Source of the DNA: Sequoia sempervirens
Taxonomy: Eukaryota; Streptophyta; Pinopsida; Cupressales; Cupressaceae
Direction: 5' to 3'
Length of the DNA stretch: 64,000 bases
NCBI GenBank assembly: GCA_007258455.2
Contig: VDFB02252616.1
Span: forward strand, 125,756,107-125,820,106
The notes under the pieces were generated by a model, which searched no databases, was not told where the DNA came from, and worked only from the letters and a program-made list of their open reading frames with translations. Position 1 is the stretch's first letter. Every line of letters begins with the position of its first letter. The translations under genes were made by a program, and so were the position numbers. Of this stretch, positions 47,066 through 58,260 are shown piece after piece.

Positions 47066-48387
47066 TCAAAAGAATCCATAAATAGTTCAAATGGAGATAA
47101 AAGAAAATAAAGCATGCCAAAACATCTCCAAACCTAACCCATTGTGTAGTGCTTTGAACAAGCTTTTCGTCAACTATAAGAAGTCCAAAATATGACTTCA
47201 TATGCCCAAGTTATGACCTCCCCAACCTTGAAAAGAACATCTAACTTCCAATAAGAAAATCACTATCAAAACAATAAAAATTGGAAAAACCATTCATATC
47301 ACAATGTAGTGCTTGAAACCGCCTTTCCAATGAGTATAAGAAATCATTAAATGGACACCTGAGGAAAAAGTTATTCCCCCTAGAAAAAATGCAATTTGAC
47401 TATAAAATCAATGCTAGTGGCCCCTTTAGGTGGCCCATCAGTGGCAATGGCCCCACCTGGGAAACACCACTTGTAGAGGTGGTGGAACCACTAGAATCAT
47501 CAAATATGATTAAATTTTCAAATATAAAAATTTGGGGTGACATTTTTATTTTAATAGTAGGAAAATTTAATTAAAAATGGACAGCTTTTATTTTTAGGCT
47601 TTTTGAACACCTCATTGAATCTGGGACCAAAGGCCCCACTGACTCAGAAACCTTGCCGACTAGAGGCACTGACAGGCTTATGGTGGTCAGGAGGTCTCTC
47701 CCCCAACCTTGCCCCCACCCCCCTCAAAAGAACCCATAAATATCTCAAATGGAGATAATAGAAAATAAAGCATGCCAAAACATCTCCAAACCTGATCCAC
47801 CTTGTAGTACTCTAAACAAGCTTTCCATCAACTGTAATAAGTCCAAACTTTGACTCTATATGCACAATTTATGACCTCTCCAACCTTGAAAAGAACATCT
47901 GACTTCCAATAAGAAAATCACTATCAAAAATACAAAATTTGGAAAAACCATTGATACCACATTTTGTGCTTGAAACCACCTTTCCAACAAGTATAAGAAA
48001 TCATAAAATAGACACTTGAGGAAAAAGTTAATCCCCCTAGAAAAAAGTTACTCAATTTGACTATAAAATCAATCCTAATGGCCTCTTTGGGTGGCCCATC
48101 GATGGCGACAACCCCACCTAGGTGACGCCACCCGTAGAGGTGGTGGACCCATCAGAATCATCAAATATGATTAAATTTTAAATACAAAAATTTGTGGTGA
48201 CATTTTTATTTTAATAATAGGTAGATTCAATTAAAAATGGGAAACTTTTATTTTTAGGCTTTCTAACCACCTTGCTGAACTGGGGACCAAAGGCTCCATC
48301 GACCCAACAACCTCACCAGTTGGGGGCACCAACAAGCTTATGGTGGTTGGGGGGTCTCTCCCCTACCCCCGCTTCCACCCTCCCTCA
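47066..48387. repeat. Tandem duplication, two units of ~658 bp
   Basis: Unit 1 (47066-47723) and unit 2 (47724-48387) are collinear throughout. Both have CAAATGGAGATAA near the start, CATGCCAAAACATCTCCAAA, a middle GACTATAAAATCAAT, and a C-rich end with CCCCCACC and TTCCACCCTCC. The offset between matching words is 658 bp. Many base changes show the duplication is old. Short plus-strand frames at 47389-47574 and 48272-48517 are not convincing genes. Confidence 0.85.
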
Positions 48388-48407
48388 CCACACACACACA
48401 CACACAC
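48388..48407. repeat. (CA)n microsatellite
   Basis: A run of about ten CA dinucleotides at the right end of the second 658-bp unit, followed by (ATT)n-like sequence. Confidence 0.85.
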
Positions 48408-48888
48408 CATTATTATTATTTTTTAAAATTAAATTGCAAGGTTTTAGAAAAGAAAATTTAACTTGCAGGAATTTTTTTTTTTACCTACAAAAAAAATTGA
48501 AGGTTGTACAATTGTAGACAAGGTAGGGGGAGATTTTTTTTTCATTTTTTATAGTGACCAAAATAGGTCAAATTTTATATGAATCTTCATGTCTTGGGCC
48601 TCTTGGATCAAATTGTGAGGTATATTTTATCCCAAGGGGCCATCTGCAACATTTCCCCTACAAAACCCTCATTATGAACATCCATTACAAACCTTTTTCA
48701 AACAAAGATTCATAACCACATATTTGCAAAAAATAACCACAAATATGTAAGCCCAAAACCCCAAATTTACAAAAAACACCTACAAAAAATCCTCATATCT
48801 TGCAATGTCTTCATTATTTCCATGTAATCTTTGGATTCAAATTATGCACTAGATCTACTCCAACAAGGGTTATACAAACCTTAACCAT
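48408..48888 (-). other. Leader of a copia-like element, body missing
   Basis: It lies inside the primer-binding site of the LTR at 48904-49605 and has no coding similarity. It ends at the microsatellite, with no gag or pol and no second LTR. Confidence 0.4.
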
Positions 48889-48901
48889 GGATTTGATACC
48901 A
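48889..48901 (-). promoter_or_regulatory. Primer-binding site, tRNA-Met type
   Basis: The minus strand reads TGGTATCAAATCC, two bases inside the LTR end. The first eight bases match initiator tRNA-Met. It sets the orientation of the LTR at 48904-49605. Confidence 0.72.
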
Positions 48902-48903
48902 AA

Positions 48904-49605
48904 TGAAAGGAAATGTGCATCCACCCAAAGATAATTTCCACATAATCCAAATAGAGAGATCTATGCAAACAAGTATTTAGAATACATATGCAAGAGAATA
49001 AACAACATACCCATGAAAGAGCGACACAAGATATACCTTGAGAAAACCCTCAAGAGGGGAAAAATTAGCCTCCAAAAACATCCACCACTCATGTATTATT
49101 CAACAATAAACATTACAATACATCTTCAGAGTCCTCTATGAACACCTTTGAAACATCAAGCCCTTTATAAGCACTCCATGTGAACAATCATGTAACCACA
49201 CATCCCATGCCATGCTTCAACCCTCACAAATGCTAACAAGAGCTAACTTCAACTCTCCAACCTTATACAACTACCCATGTGTTTACTTTTATAGAAATGA
49301 GCTCCCACAAAGCCACCAAGTGGTATTACATAAAACCATGTGACTAATAATGCCATGAGATTACAAAACCATTAAATCCTCATTTAATATTGGTACTAAT
49401 TTTTCCCAATAGTAAATATTATTCTCATGTGCAACCCCACATTAGATATTTAAACCAATGTTACATACAACACATAAAGTGGCCCCAAGAATGCTAGACC
49501 CATGTGATGCACACACCTGTAGATTACCTAGATGCACCACATAACAAATAAATAAATATTACATTATAACATTATGCAAGGTGGACAACACACTTTTTCC
49601 TAACA
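48904..49605 (-). repeat. Single LTR, probably Ty1/copia (5' LTR of a truncated element)
   Basis: On the minus strand it starts TGTTAGGAAAAAGTGTG, a form common in plant copia LTRs, and ends CCTTTCA just before the primer-binding site. The length is 702 bp. There is no partner in the window, and flanking pentamers (TATAT at 49606; ACCAA inside) do not match, so it is not a simple solo LTR. The copia assignment is from the LTR start and primer site only. Confidence 0.65.
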
Positions 49606-50023
49606 TATATTATGGAATCCATGTATCTACCCATTTACTTGAATCACAATTATCCCACTCACATTGAATACAACTTTGAAAAAAATAAGCTAAATATCAT
49701 GTCTAAATAGTCCATGTACTTGCATTTGAGCTTCAAAATGAATACATCTTTGATGATTCCTTGATTTTATAACAATCCAATCTCTCTCCCACTATCCCCT
49801 CATCAACCAACTAGAAGTACCTAGACACTTCTTAATCAAGTGCTCATCCTTGTGACAATGCATAGTTACACCACTCAAAATTTGAACTTACATCATTGAA
49901 TGTAGTGCCACCTCTAATTTTTAGTTGTTATTTAAGTAGAGATCTCTTTACACATTCACCTGCTCCATAAAGCTCCCCTTTTCCATGCCCATCTTAAAAA
50001 AACTCCAAATATGAGGTATACCC
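49606..50023. other. Unassigned AT-rich DNA
   Basis: Nothing firmly recognisable. The minus strand contains a weakly protein-like stretch (MHCHKDEHLIKKC near 49830-49870) that I could not assign. Confidence 0.35.
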
Positions 50024-50040
50024 ATCTTTGCATCTATTAT

Positions 50041-50255
50041 AGAGGGGGCACCAGTCCTAGCTCAGTTGGTTAAGGTGTTCCCTGTAGCAGGGCACCCACC
50101 ATGGGTTCGACTCTCCGGCGCTCCCGTGGTACCGGTTGGTGTGTCCCGCCAGCATTGCCGGTCATGGTAAAAAGTTTACTGGCGGTGGGGGGTTATATGG
50201 GGGGCTGTGCTGCACCCGATTCCCCTTGTTAAAAAATAAAAATAAAAATAAAAAA
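50041..50255 (+). mobile_element. tRNA-derived SINE (215 bp) with 17-bp target duplication
   Basis: The tRNA-like head has an A box TAGCTCAGTTGG at 50058-50069 and a B box GGTTCGACTC at 50104-50113, the spacing of a pol III promoter. A GC-rich unrelated body follows, and the tail is (AAAAT)n. The 17-mer ATCTTTGCATCTATTAT is present exactly at 50024-50040 and 50256-50272. The perfect duplication suggests a younger insertion than the surrounding LTR elements. SINEs are moved by LINE machinery in trans. Confidence 0.93.
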
Positions 50256-50272
50256 ATCTTTGCATCTATTAT

Positions 50273-52595
50273 GCTCAACTAATAAAACATATGAGCATTC
50301 TTGAATTAATTGGTGCAATTATTTGACCAAACGAGATGTTGAACCAATCTAATAATTTTTCCTACAAAAACTCAAAAAAAATTTGAAAACAATATTGCAC
50401 ATACTCTAATGAATGAGATCAATCATCAATCATGTAACTATCAAGGGCATGTCTATATGTGATGTGAACAAAAATAACAATCTAAATTGAATTGCAATAT
50501 TGAGATTGGACTTTGTTTTGTGCAATGTGTAGTTTTCTAAAAAATTAACTGTAGAGATAATAATTCCAAACAAGAAAAAAATCCTGACATATCTTGAAAT
50601 GATGATCTAATCATCTAGACATGTGGTTGTGTCTTGCATACTTGTAATTTTTTTTCTTAAAATCTGAAATAAATTTAGCAACACTTCTCTTGTAACCAAC
50701 TCACATCTAGAACCTTCACCTCCACTCTTCAAATTGTATTTCACTATCTCAAATCGGTTTTTCTCAACCATTTTCTTTTCAAAATCATGCTCACTACCCC
50801 CATGAATACATGATATAAAATTTGCCAGCCCACTACACTACAAACACTTTTCATTTAAACAATCATTTTTATATAAAATGCAGCCATCATCCCTAACATA
50901 TATAAATATATATAATAAATCCCTCGATGACTTTGGTAGTTGTATTGCACTACACTCCTACAATATTTCAATAGTATGCAAAGTAGAATGAATATTGCAC
51001 AATATTTCATGATACATAGAAAACTCCACATGGTATTTTCAACATGTATTATGAATTTTAAGAGGCACACAATAAAATGAATTACAAGATTTAAATTCCT
51101 TTTGTGAGATTCTCAAATTTGGATATGTCTCACAAAATAGTTTGTACAATATTGTTTGACTATGCTCTAAGAAATGTTTAGGATGTAGTGTGCAGTCTTG
51201 ATCGTTAATTATTAATTTTGAAACATCTTTTACATTGGGTGATACTCTAGAGTTAGAGTACCAAAATATTTAATTTCATCCTTTGTGGTATTAAGGTGAG
51301 CTTCTTATCAAATTGCAGAAATCTACCACTAAAAGCCCAAGTATCATTTTGAAGAGGACTATCTAGTCTTGATCTTATAGCTAGTGTTTTTGACAATGTT
51401 TTATGATTTAACCTTAATTGAACACTTTTTTTTCTCAGTAATATAGCCTTTCTTAATTGATTGCTTACTAAAGAGATTGTTATTACTCCATGAGCAACTC
51501 TCTTATCTTTTTCCTTACTATTCTTTTCAATAGAATTGAGTACATTAAAATATTTTTAGCAATAATGTTATTTCAATTTGACTTTTTGTTTATATGAATC
51601 TTCAATTTGTTTAGTAGTGGTATCATTTTTTTTTCAATCAAAAGGAATAAGGGCATATATATATATATATAGAATATGATAATTACATATTTCAAATGTC
51701 CTGTGTAAATGAAAATCATGTTGAAAGCTCAAAATATAGCATGCTAACCCCAAAGTTTCTAATATGGAGACCACCCTTCCAACTGCTACTAAATTTACAT
51801 AGATCAACAAATTACTACCCAAAAACTATTAACCAAATTCCTTAACAAACTAGTGAACTCAAAATTCTGAGCAAAAAACCCACAAAATACATAAGCTATT
51901 CTTCCATGTAGTCACGTTGCACTGAATTTTCATCCTGAAACTCCAATCCCTCTGTCAGTTGAAAGCCTCTTACAAACACACTACACCCTCTAATAGGACC
52001 TCTAGGAAATTGCATTCGAGGAGCCAATCATGCATGAGAATTCCCTTGAAAGTTGATTGTTGGTGGAGAGCTGGTGGAGAGGAGTGAACAAACTATGCAT
52101 GCTCTTCTCCTCTAACCGGTGAATTAACCCTGAGCTGTAAATCCAATTGCAAACCACTACTTGAAGGATGCAAAATATGTGCTCTCAAGAAAGCAAGGGC
52201 ATAAAATTTATCCTTTATTTCCACCTCCATTACAGTACAAACCCATTTTGATTCTTCCTCAGAGTCCGCAACAAGATGTTTTCATTATTGTGTTGAAGAG
52301 AAACTTTGAGGGCATAAAAAGTGTCTTCAAAACCTTGACAACACTACATGAATTCCCTAGGAAAGAGCCCACTGATATGCCCTTCCCCGCTAAGCTGCAT
52401 GAACTCCTTGGGAAAGAGCCCACCAATATAGTGGTATCATTTTGCACGACTTTACAAATTGTACAAAAATTTGACATTGTTTAGTTAATATCTTATTGGA
52501 AAAGTATTGACTAAAAATTTTGGTATACCACAGCCAAATGATTCATGATGACCCTTTTCCTTGAAGTTTTCTTATTGTGTCCTCATCTATATCAA
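50273..52595. other. Unassigned AT-rich DNA
   Basis: No recognised gene on either strand. A 107-codon plus-strand frame at 52161-52484 contains a repeated EFPRKEPTDMP / ELLGKEPTNI segment, reflecting a roughly 54-bp DNA repeat. I do not consider it a gene without support. A (TA)n run lies at 51655-51672. Confidence 0.4.
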
Positions 52596-52946
52596 CTAAC
52601 AATTTTGGGGTTCTTGAATGTTTTGAAATTTATTAGAATCGTTAAAAAAATATAGATTTAGGATCTCTTTTTCACAAAGGTCTTCTCTTATGTAATTTGG
52701 AGATACATTGAATTTCATTATTTCATGTTTGTTATCAATTTCATCAATGCTATGAATGAGTGAATTATAGAGTACAATTTTAATGTCATGGGGTTCATAT
52801 CCACATTCTTGAAACAAATGTTGATGTATTTCTTCTTGTTCATCTATGAAGTTACTCTTATCAATAGGTGTTTCATCACATTTTGTAATATTTTTAATTT
52901 CATGTTCAACATTTTTAAATTCAATATCATAGTCACTTTTAATGTC
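52596..52946 (-). CDS. Hypothetical acidic ORF fragment
   Basis: An uninterrupted minus-strand frame of about 117 codons. The first ATG in it is at 52817, giving 73 residues (MFQECGYEPHDIKIVLYNSL...). The open part upstream reads EFKNVEHEIKNITKCDETPI. It is rich in Glu, Asp, Asn and Ile. It has no similarity I recognise and a stop on both sides. It could be a remnant of a transposon ORF or chance in AT-rich DNA. Confidence 0.2.
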   Translation of the reverse strand, partial: DIKSDYDIEFKNVEHEIKNITKCDETPIDKSNFIDEQEEIHQHLFQECGYEPHDIKIVLYNSLIHSIDEIDNKHEIMKFNVSPNYIREDLCEKEILNLYFFNDSNKFQNIQEPQNC

Positions 52947-53394
52947 ATTTTAGGATATTTAAGAAGATTATTATCCTTAAAGAGTATTTGAAAAACCTTT
53001 TCTTTTCATCTTCTTCCTTGATCTATCTTTGTCCCTACTTGCTTAAATTTACTCCACTTCGAATTTCCTCTTCCTTTTGGCTTTATGATGACTACTTCTC
53101 ATTATACAAACAAAAACAAGTACCTTGATGATTGATAAAATCAAATTTTGTGCAAAAGAGTGCAAAATAAAATAAAATATTGTTTGTATTGGACAAAAAT
53201 CATGATATTCTTGACACCAAAGAGCATGCGGGGACAATTTGAATGCCCAAAATAAAAATTGGACCATTATGTCTATTCAAACAAAACAAATATCCATTTT
53301 ATTAAATAAAAAATAAATTTATACCAATCAAATATAATTTATATATATTATATTATAGCATTAATAACAATATAATATTATAATATTATATTAA
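52947..53394. other. Unassigned AT-rich DNA
   Basis: Increasingly AT-rich towards the satellite at 53395. No gene seen. Confidence 0.4.
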
Positions 53395-53580
53395 AATGAA
53401 TATATTCTAATATATGTTATATCTTACATTAATATCAATATATTCTAATATATGTTATATATTATATTAATATGAATATATTCTAATATATATTATATAT
53501 TATATTAATATGAATATATTCTAATATATATTATATATTATATTAATATTAAAATATTTTAATATGTATTAAATATTATG
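53395..53580. repeat. 38-bp AT satellite, about five copies
   Basis: The word TATTCTAA (TATTTTAA in the last unit) starts at 53403, 53441, 53479, 53517 and 53555, a period of exactly 38 bp. The unit is nearly pure A/T and contains TATTCTAATATATRTTATAT. Confidence 0.92.
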
Positions 53581-53581
53581 G

Positions 53582-54030
53582 ATGAGAGAGAGAGAGAGGG
53601 TGGGGTGGAAGGGATTGAGGGAAATGTAAATGTAGGTAGAAAGGGAGAGGGAGAGGGAGAGAGAGGGGTTTAGAAGGATGGTGGGAGAAGAGAGATAGAG
53701 AGAAGTAGAGAGGTATGGATGGAGGGAGAAAGAGGTAGATAGGTATGATGGGAGGGATAGAGGGAGGGAGAGAGAGGGAAGAAGGGGGTAGAGAGAGGTA
53801 AGCTAGAAGGAATAAAGGGAGAGGTAGGTAGAGAGAGTGGGGGGATATAAAGAGCAGTAGAGAGGTAAAGAGAGGGGGGAAGGTGGAAGGGAGAGAGAGA
53901 TATGAAGAGAGGTAAGGTGGGAGGGATTGACGAAAAGGTAGGTAGGGAGGGAGAGGGTGAGTGGAGATAGAGAGAAGTAGAGAGGAAGATGAAGGAGAGA
54001 GGGAAGGGGGTGATGGAGAGAGAGATGTAT
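53582..54030. repeat. Polypurine (GA-rich) tract of ~450 bp
   Basis: The plus strand is almost entirely purine: GAGAGA, GGGAGG, GTAGAGAGG and GGAAGG repeats, with scattered T. Long minus-strand frames here (53576-54052, 53670-54059) encode only Ser/Pro/Leu low-complexity sequence and are not genes. Confidence 0.92.
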
Positions 54031-54235
54031 ATATTGTTGTTAGCTCCTTCAAGTTTCATTTATACTTTTATTATAATAAATACGATATTTAAAACTCCCC
54101 TATAGCAATCCATCAAAAAAAAATTATAATATATTATATATAAATATAATATAATATATAATATATAAGATTTATTATATAATGTATATTATATTAATAT
54201 TAATATTGTAAATATATAAATATTTATATTAATAT

Positions 54236-54746
54236 ATTTTTTTTTGCTTGGTGAATCATTGCTAAGGGACAGCACCCAGAATGATTTTGACTAGAGCTAT
54301 GAACAGTGAGACCACATTCGAGGGGCCTCATCCTTGCTAAACCACTACCTCCACTAGTCACCCAATGCTATTCTTTCCAACACCATTCCTTTGTTTGTTT
54401 CATCCTTATCTCTCCAAGACCAACTAAGCAGAAGGAGTGAAAGACTCATGAGGGTCTAATACAGAACCTTCCAGGCATGAAAGACCCATGTGGGTCTAAC
54501 AATAGTCCACAAGCAACACATGTCAATAGGAAACTGGATCCATGAGCAACACATGCCTCTAGCACGATCAGCCACCACATCCGCTGAGATCACATGTACG
54601 TCCTCCAAGATCAACTTCCATTTTATTTACCTCTGAACAGTTGGGTCTAAACCGATATACACCGCTAAGCTCCAAGCAAGGTTTTGAACCTTGGTTGCAC
54701 CACAAACAAGGCAACCATCTCACTGTTACACCAACAAGTGATCCCC
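54236..54746 (-). mobile_element. tRNA-derived SINE, long form (511 bp) with 20-bp target duplication
   Basis: The minus strand starts GGGGATCACTTGTTGGTGTA. An A-box-like TGTAACAGTGAGATGG follows, and about 40 bp later a B box, GGTTCAAAACC. The body contains the word GACCCACATGGGTC and ends in a short A tract (54236-54246). The flanks ATAAATATTTATATTAATAT (54216-54235) and ATAAATATTTATCTTAATAT (54747-54766) match at 19 of 20 bases. It is a different family from the SINE at 50041. Confidence 0.85.
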
Positions 54747-54766
54747 ATAAATATTTATCTTAATAT

Positions 54767-55054
54767 TAATATTATAACATATTTTAAATTTTAATCTATA
54801 ATCAACCAAAAAAATTCAAGAAAGGGATATTTGTTTCTTAAGTTTAAAAAATAGATATTCACTTCTTAAGTTAAAGAAACATATATCTATTTCTTAACTT
54901 TAAGAAATGGATATTTATTCTTTCTGACAATTTTTTTTCCTCGATTATTACCTCAGGATTGCTTTGAGATTTGGATTGGGCATGTCAAACCTAAAAATTC
55001 AATAGTCCAAACATGTTTAGAAGGGGTCTAGTGGTTTTTCGAACTTACCGTTTG
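54767..55054. repeat. Short imperfect repeats, otherwise unassigned
   Basis: Three or four imperfect copies of a roughly 30-bp unit (TTCTTAAGTTTAAAAAATAG and variants, some inverted) lie at about 54815-54925. The rest is unassigned. Confidence 0.5.
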
Positions 55055-55775
55055 TGGTGATGACTTTTTTAATCCAAATTTGATGAAATGAAAAATGTTT
55101 ATTTAATAAGTTGTTAGCATTCTACCAATATAAGATATGCTTTATTTTGAATTTAATAGATAATTATTATTTATTTTCTACATGCACTATGTGTAAAGTT
55201 CTGATTGATAGGCTAATTGAAAAACATCTATAACTTTTAAATGGTTACACATTTTTCAAATCTGAAAGATGTGTCAAACTCTATGCTTTACAAACTATAG
55301 GTTAAAAAAATTATAATTTTTTGACCAAGTTAGGTTAGCCAGACAAATGATTTTTCATATTTTTAAAAATTCCTACTAAAAAATTCATAAATAATTATTT
55401 AATTGCAAAAAAATTAGAAAAAAATATACGCTACATCTATGCATGTGTCCTATACTTATATTTAAAGATTCAAAAATAATATTATTTTTCTCATACATAG
55501 GTTGGTCAGACAAATAAATGCTTTTTATTTTTTTCAAAATTTAAAGTACTACTACATTGAAATTTCAAATTTCCACCAAGTAAATTTACTTTAAAAAAAA
55601 AAAAAAAAACTAGTAGCTTGCAAACTACATTCATTTTTCTATAAATATTATTTCTACATATTTTCTAAATTATGCTAATAACTTATTCAAATTTTAATGT
55701 GAAGTTGCCTAAGTTTGTTTTTCTATATTTTCGCCACTTAGAGACCATGTTTGGCCCATCATGATCTTGCATAGG
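55055..55775. mobile_element. Copy B of the 38.8-kb TIR element
   Basis: Collinear with 38868-39599 for about 720 bp, including CTGATTGATAGG, AAAAACATCTATA, GGTCAGACAAA and TTTCGCCACTTA. The right end is GGCCCATCATGATCTTGCATA, close to the inverse of the left TIR of copy A. The left TIR of this copy is missing. Confidence 0.75.
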
Positions 55776-56069
55776 CCCAAATGTTTACATCATTTTAAAT
55801 TTAAAGCATAACTTGATGCACATTGGACAAATTACTTAGAAGGGTTATAGAGTGTCATTAAACAATAAAAAATGTGTAATTTTGGACCAATTTCCAAGAT
55901 ATTATTTAATAGAAAAATTTCAAATGACCAACAATAAAATATTTAAGGGTTGAATTTTCTCAGGAAATCTTACATTTAGCCCAAGAAAACACCACTTAAG
56001 AAATACCTCCTCAAGTACAAAGTTTTTTAGAATTTTCACAAAAGAATCCTGAACAATCTTTTGGTGAAG

Positions 56070-56830
56070 GAATACCAAAAGAATTTTTTTAATTAGGAAT
56101 AAAATATGAGAATTCATTTGGCATGTATAATTTGGAAAATTAAATTTTTGAGGTCTAAATTTTATACACAAAAAATATGGTAAAAGGTTTTTCATTGATA
56201 AACAAACTAGATAAAATATGTGAAGGGTGTATTTTGGGAAAGCAACATAGAGGATAATTCCCAATTAGTAAGTTAGAGCAAAGGCATCATTAGAGATTAT
56301 TCACTCTTATTTATCTAGACCAATGCAAGAATCTCCAATTGATGGATGTTTTTAATTTTTTGACATTCATTAATACTACACTAGATAAACATGAGTACAT
56401 TTCCTAAAACATAAGTATAATGTCTTCAATTTGTTTTAAAAATTCAAAATTTCTAGTTGAGAAGAAAATTAGGCACTTTATCAAATTTTTGAGAATAGAC
56501 AAAGGCGTAAAATATATCTTTATTTTTTTCTAAATGTTTGTAAGGATCATGGAATACACAAGCAATTTACTAACAACTACACACCATAGAAAATGACTTA
56601 GTATTAAAAAAGAATGTAAAAAAATAGAGATATGGCTAGAAATATGTTGAGGCAAAATATAAATGTCAAATGAGTATTGGGTAGAGGTTATATAACATGT
56701 GCATTCTACATAATAAATAGATTCCCAACTAAGAGTATTCAAAACATGATTCACAAGAAATATGGAGTGGAAGAAAGCACTATGTTGCTTATATGAGAGC
56801 TATTATAGAATAATTAACATCTAATGTTTG
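56070..56830 (+). pseudogene. Ty1/copia integrase remnant
   Basis: Plus-strand pieces in three frames follow copia integrase order: MYNLEN, GFSLINKLDKICEGCILGKQ (56190-56250, the second half of the zinc site, CEGC), LTFIN near 56358, FKNSKFLVEKK near 56435, and MSNEYWVEVI near 56665. These lie where copia pol has its GKQHR zinc end, FIDDYSR segment, FKxFKALVE helix and NEYWAEAV motif. There are stops every 20-40 codons. No copia gag or RT is recognisable around it. Confidence 0.68.
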
Positions 56831-57059
56831 AATAATTGTTTCAATGGGTGTTTTAATTTTTAACACAATTTAACCTTTATCTTTAGATACTTGTTCTTTT
56901 GTATATCCTCTAACTATGGTTTGGATGCTTGTTTCAATGGGCGATAAAGTTTTTGAGCTATGATTAAATCTCTGTCTTATATTATCCTTGAAAGTATTTG
57001 TGTACTTGTACAAATATCTTTTACAATATTTTTGGATAGATTGATTTCTATAGAAAATA

Positions 57060-58260
57060 AAATGATTGAGCTCCTCTAATTTGAATATTGTTGTTGCTAG
57101 GTATTTATAGCGCTTTAGAGAGATTATGTGGCCAAGTCTTTGGCATAGGGTAGATACATATGCTAGGACTATACATGTAGTATTCGTGGATTATACTATA
57201 TGTCACAATCTTATTTTTGAGTCCTGACTATATTTTTACGCCCCCAATATTAAAGCTATTTAGACAATTTGATGAAATTTTAAAGCTCATAGGAAGTTTA
57301 CCATATGAATTATATCCTATTGTTTGCATATGTCTTAAATTATACATATATGTATTGATATTTATTTATGTTTGAAATGTGTAATAAATATGATTTATGT
57401 ACTAAATGGAAAGTTTTACATCTTTTCATTTTGCAAGTATTTTAATATCTAATGGTTGAGGTCTCTAGAAAGAATATTAATTGAACACATTATTTACAAG
57501 ATAAATAATCACTTATTACAAATCAATTTTAACGCATGATAAGTTATTAACATATATTGTTCATAAAATATAAATTTAGTTTGATTTATAATTTGATACA
57601 ACTCCTTAGCCTAGTATAGGAAAATTTCATAGTCTTCTTAAAACATAATTGACAAAAAAAAAAAAAAATTTAAGGTATAACAAAATGCACCAAAAAAACT
57701 ATAGCAGTAAATTATATTTATAAATATAAAGGGTTTTGCATAAGTCAATTCACAACTGATGTATGTTAAATCCATTATCTATCCCGCCATATAAATTATT
57801 ACATATCTTCTTCAATTTAATATCCTTTGTTCACTCATAAAGCCATGTCTCCTAATTTGACTCTCTTTCTATTTTTAGCAAGCACATAACTATTGTTCAT
57901 CGAGTGACTAAACTGTTACAAAATATTACTAAATTTAGTAAGTTTAGTTAGTCATGCCTTCTAATTTTGAGGTTGTTTGCATCAAGATTAGAAGTTGTAC
58001 ACTAGAGTTGTGTAGATTTTATAAACTCAAACTATTCAATGTGATGACAGAGACATACTATTTTATTTTATTAGCATGATAGTTTAATATGTAATTTTAT
58101 GTTCAATGAATTATATTGATTTATATAGATTTTAATTACTTGTTTTTAATAAGATATGGTGAATAGTTGTGCATAATTTTATGTTTTATTGACATGAAAA
58201 ATTAAATTAAAACTATTAATTGTAAGATAGTGAACAACACTTTATCATATTTAAACCGAC
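57060..58260. repeat. Duplicated segment, copy 1
   Basis: Begins CTCCTCTAATTTGAATATTG and is collinear with 60025-60765. It contains AGGACTATACATGTAGTA, AAGTTTTACATCTTTT and ATTACTTGTTTTTAATAAGA. Relative to copy 2 it carries about 390 extra bases at 57590-57975. No coding sequence. Confidence 0.75.

Noticed and set aside
48904..49605. Solo LTR
   Set aside because: Flanking 5-mers do not match, and a primer-binding site lies directly inside one end.
50041..50120. Functional tRNA gene
   Set aside because: Only A and B boxes are tRNA-like. The cloverleaf arms do not pair, a SINE body follows, and the unit is flanked by a target duplication.
53576..54059. Two long minus-strand frames of 158 and 129 codons
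   Set aside because: They translate the polypurine tract into Ser/Pro/Leu repeats. The low complexity of the DNA explains the absence of stops.
55920..56264. 114-codon minus-strand frame
   Set aside because: Hydrophobic, AT-driven, and antisense to the copia integrase remnant on the plus strand.
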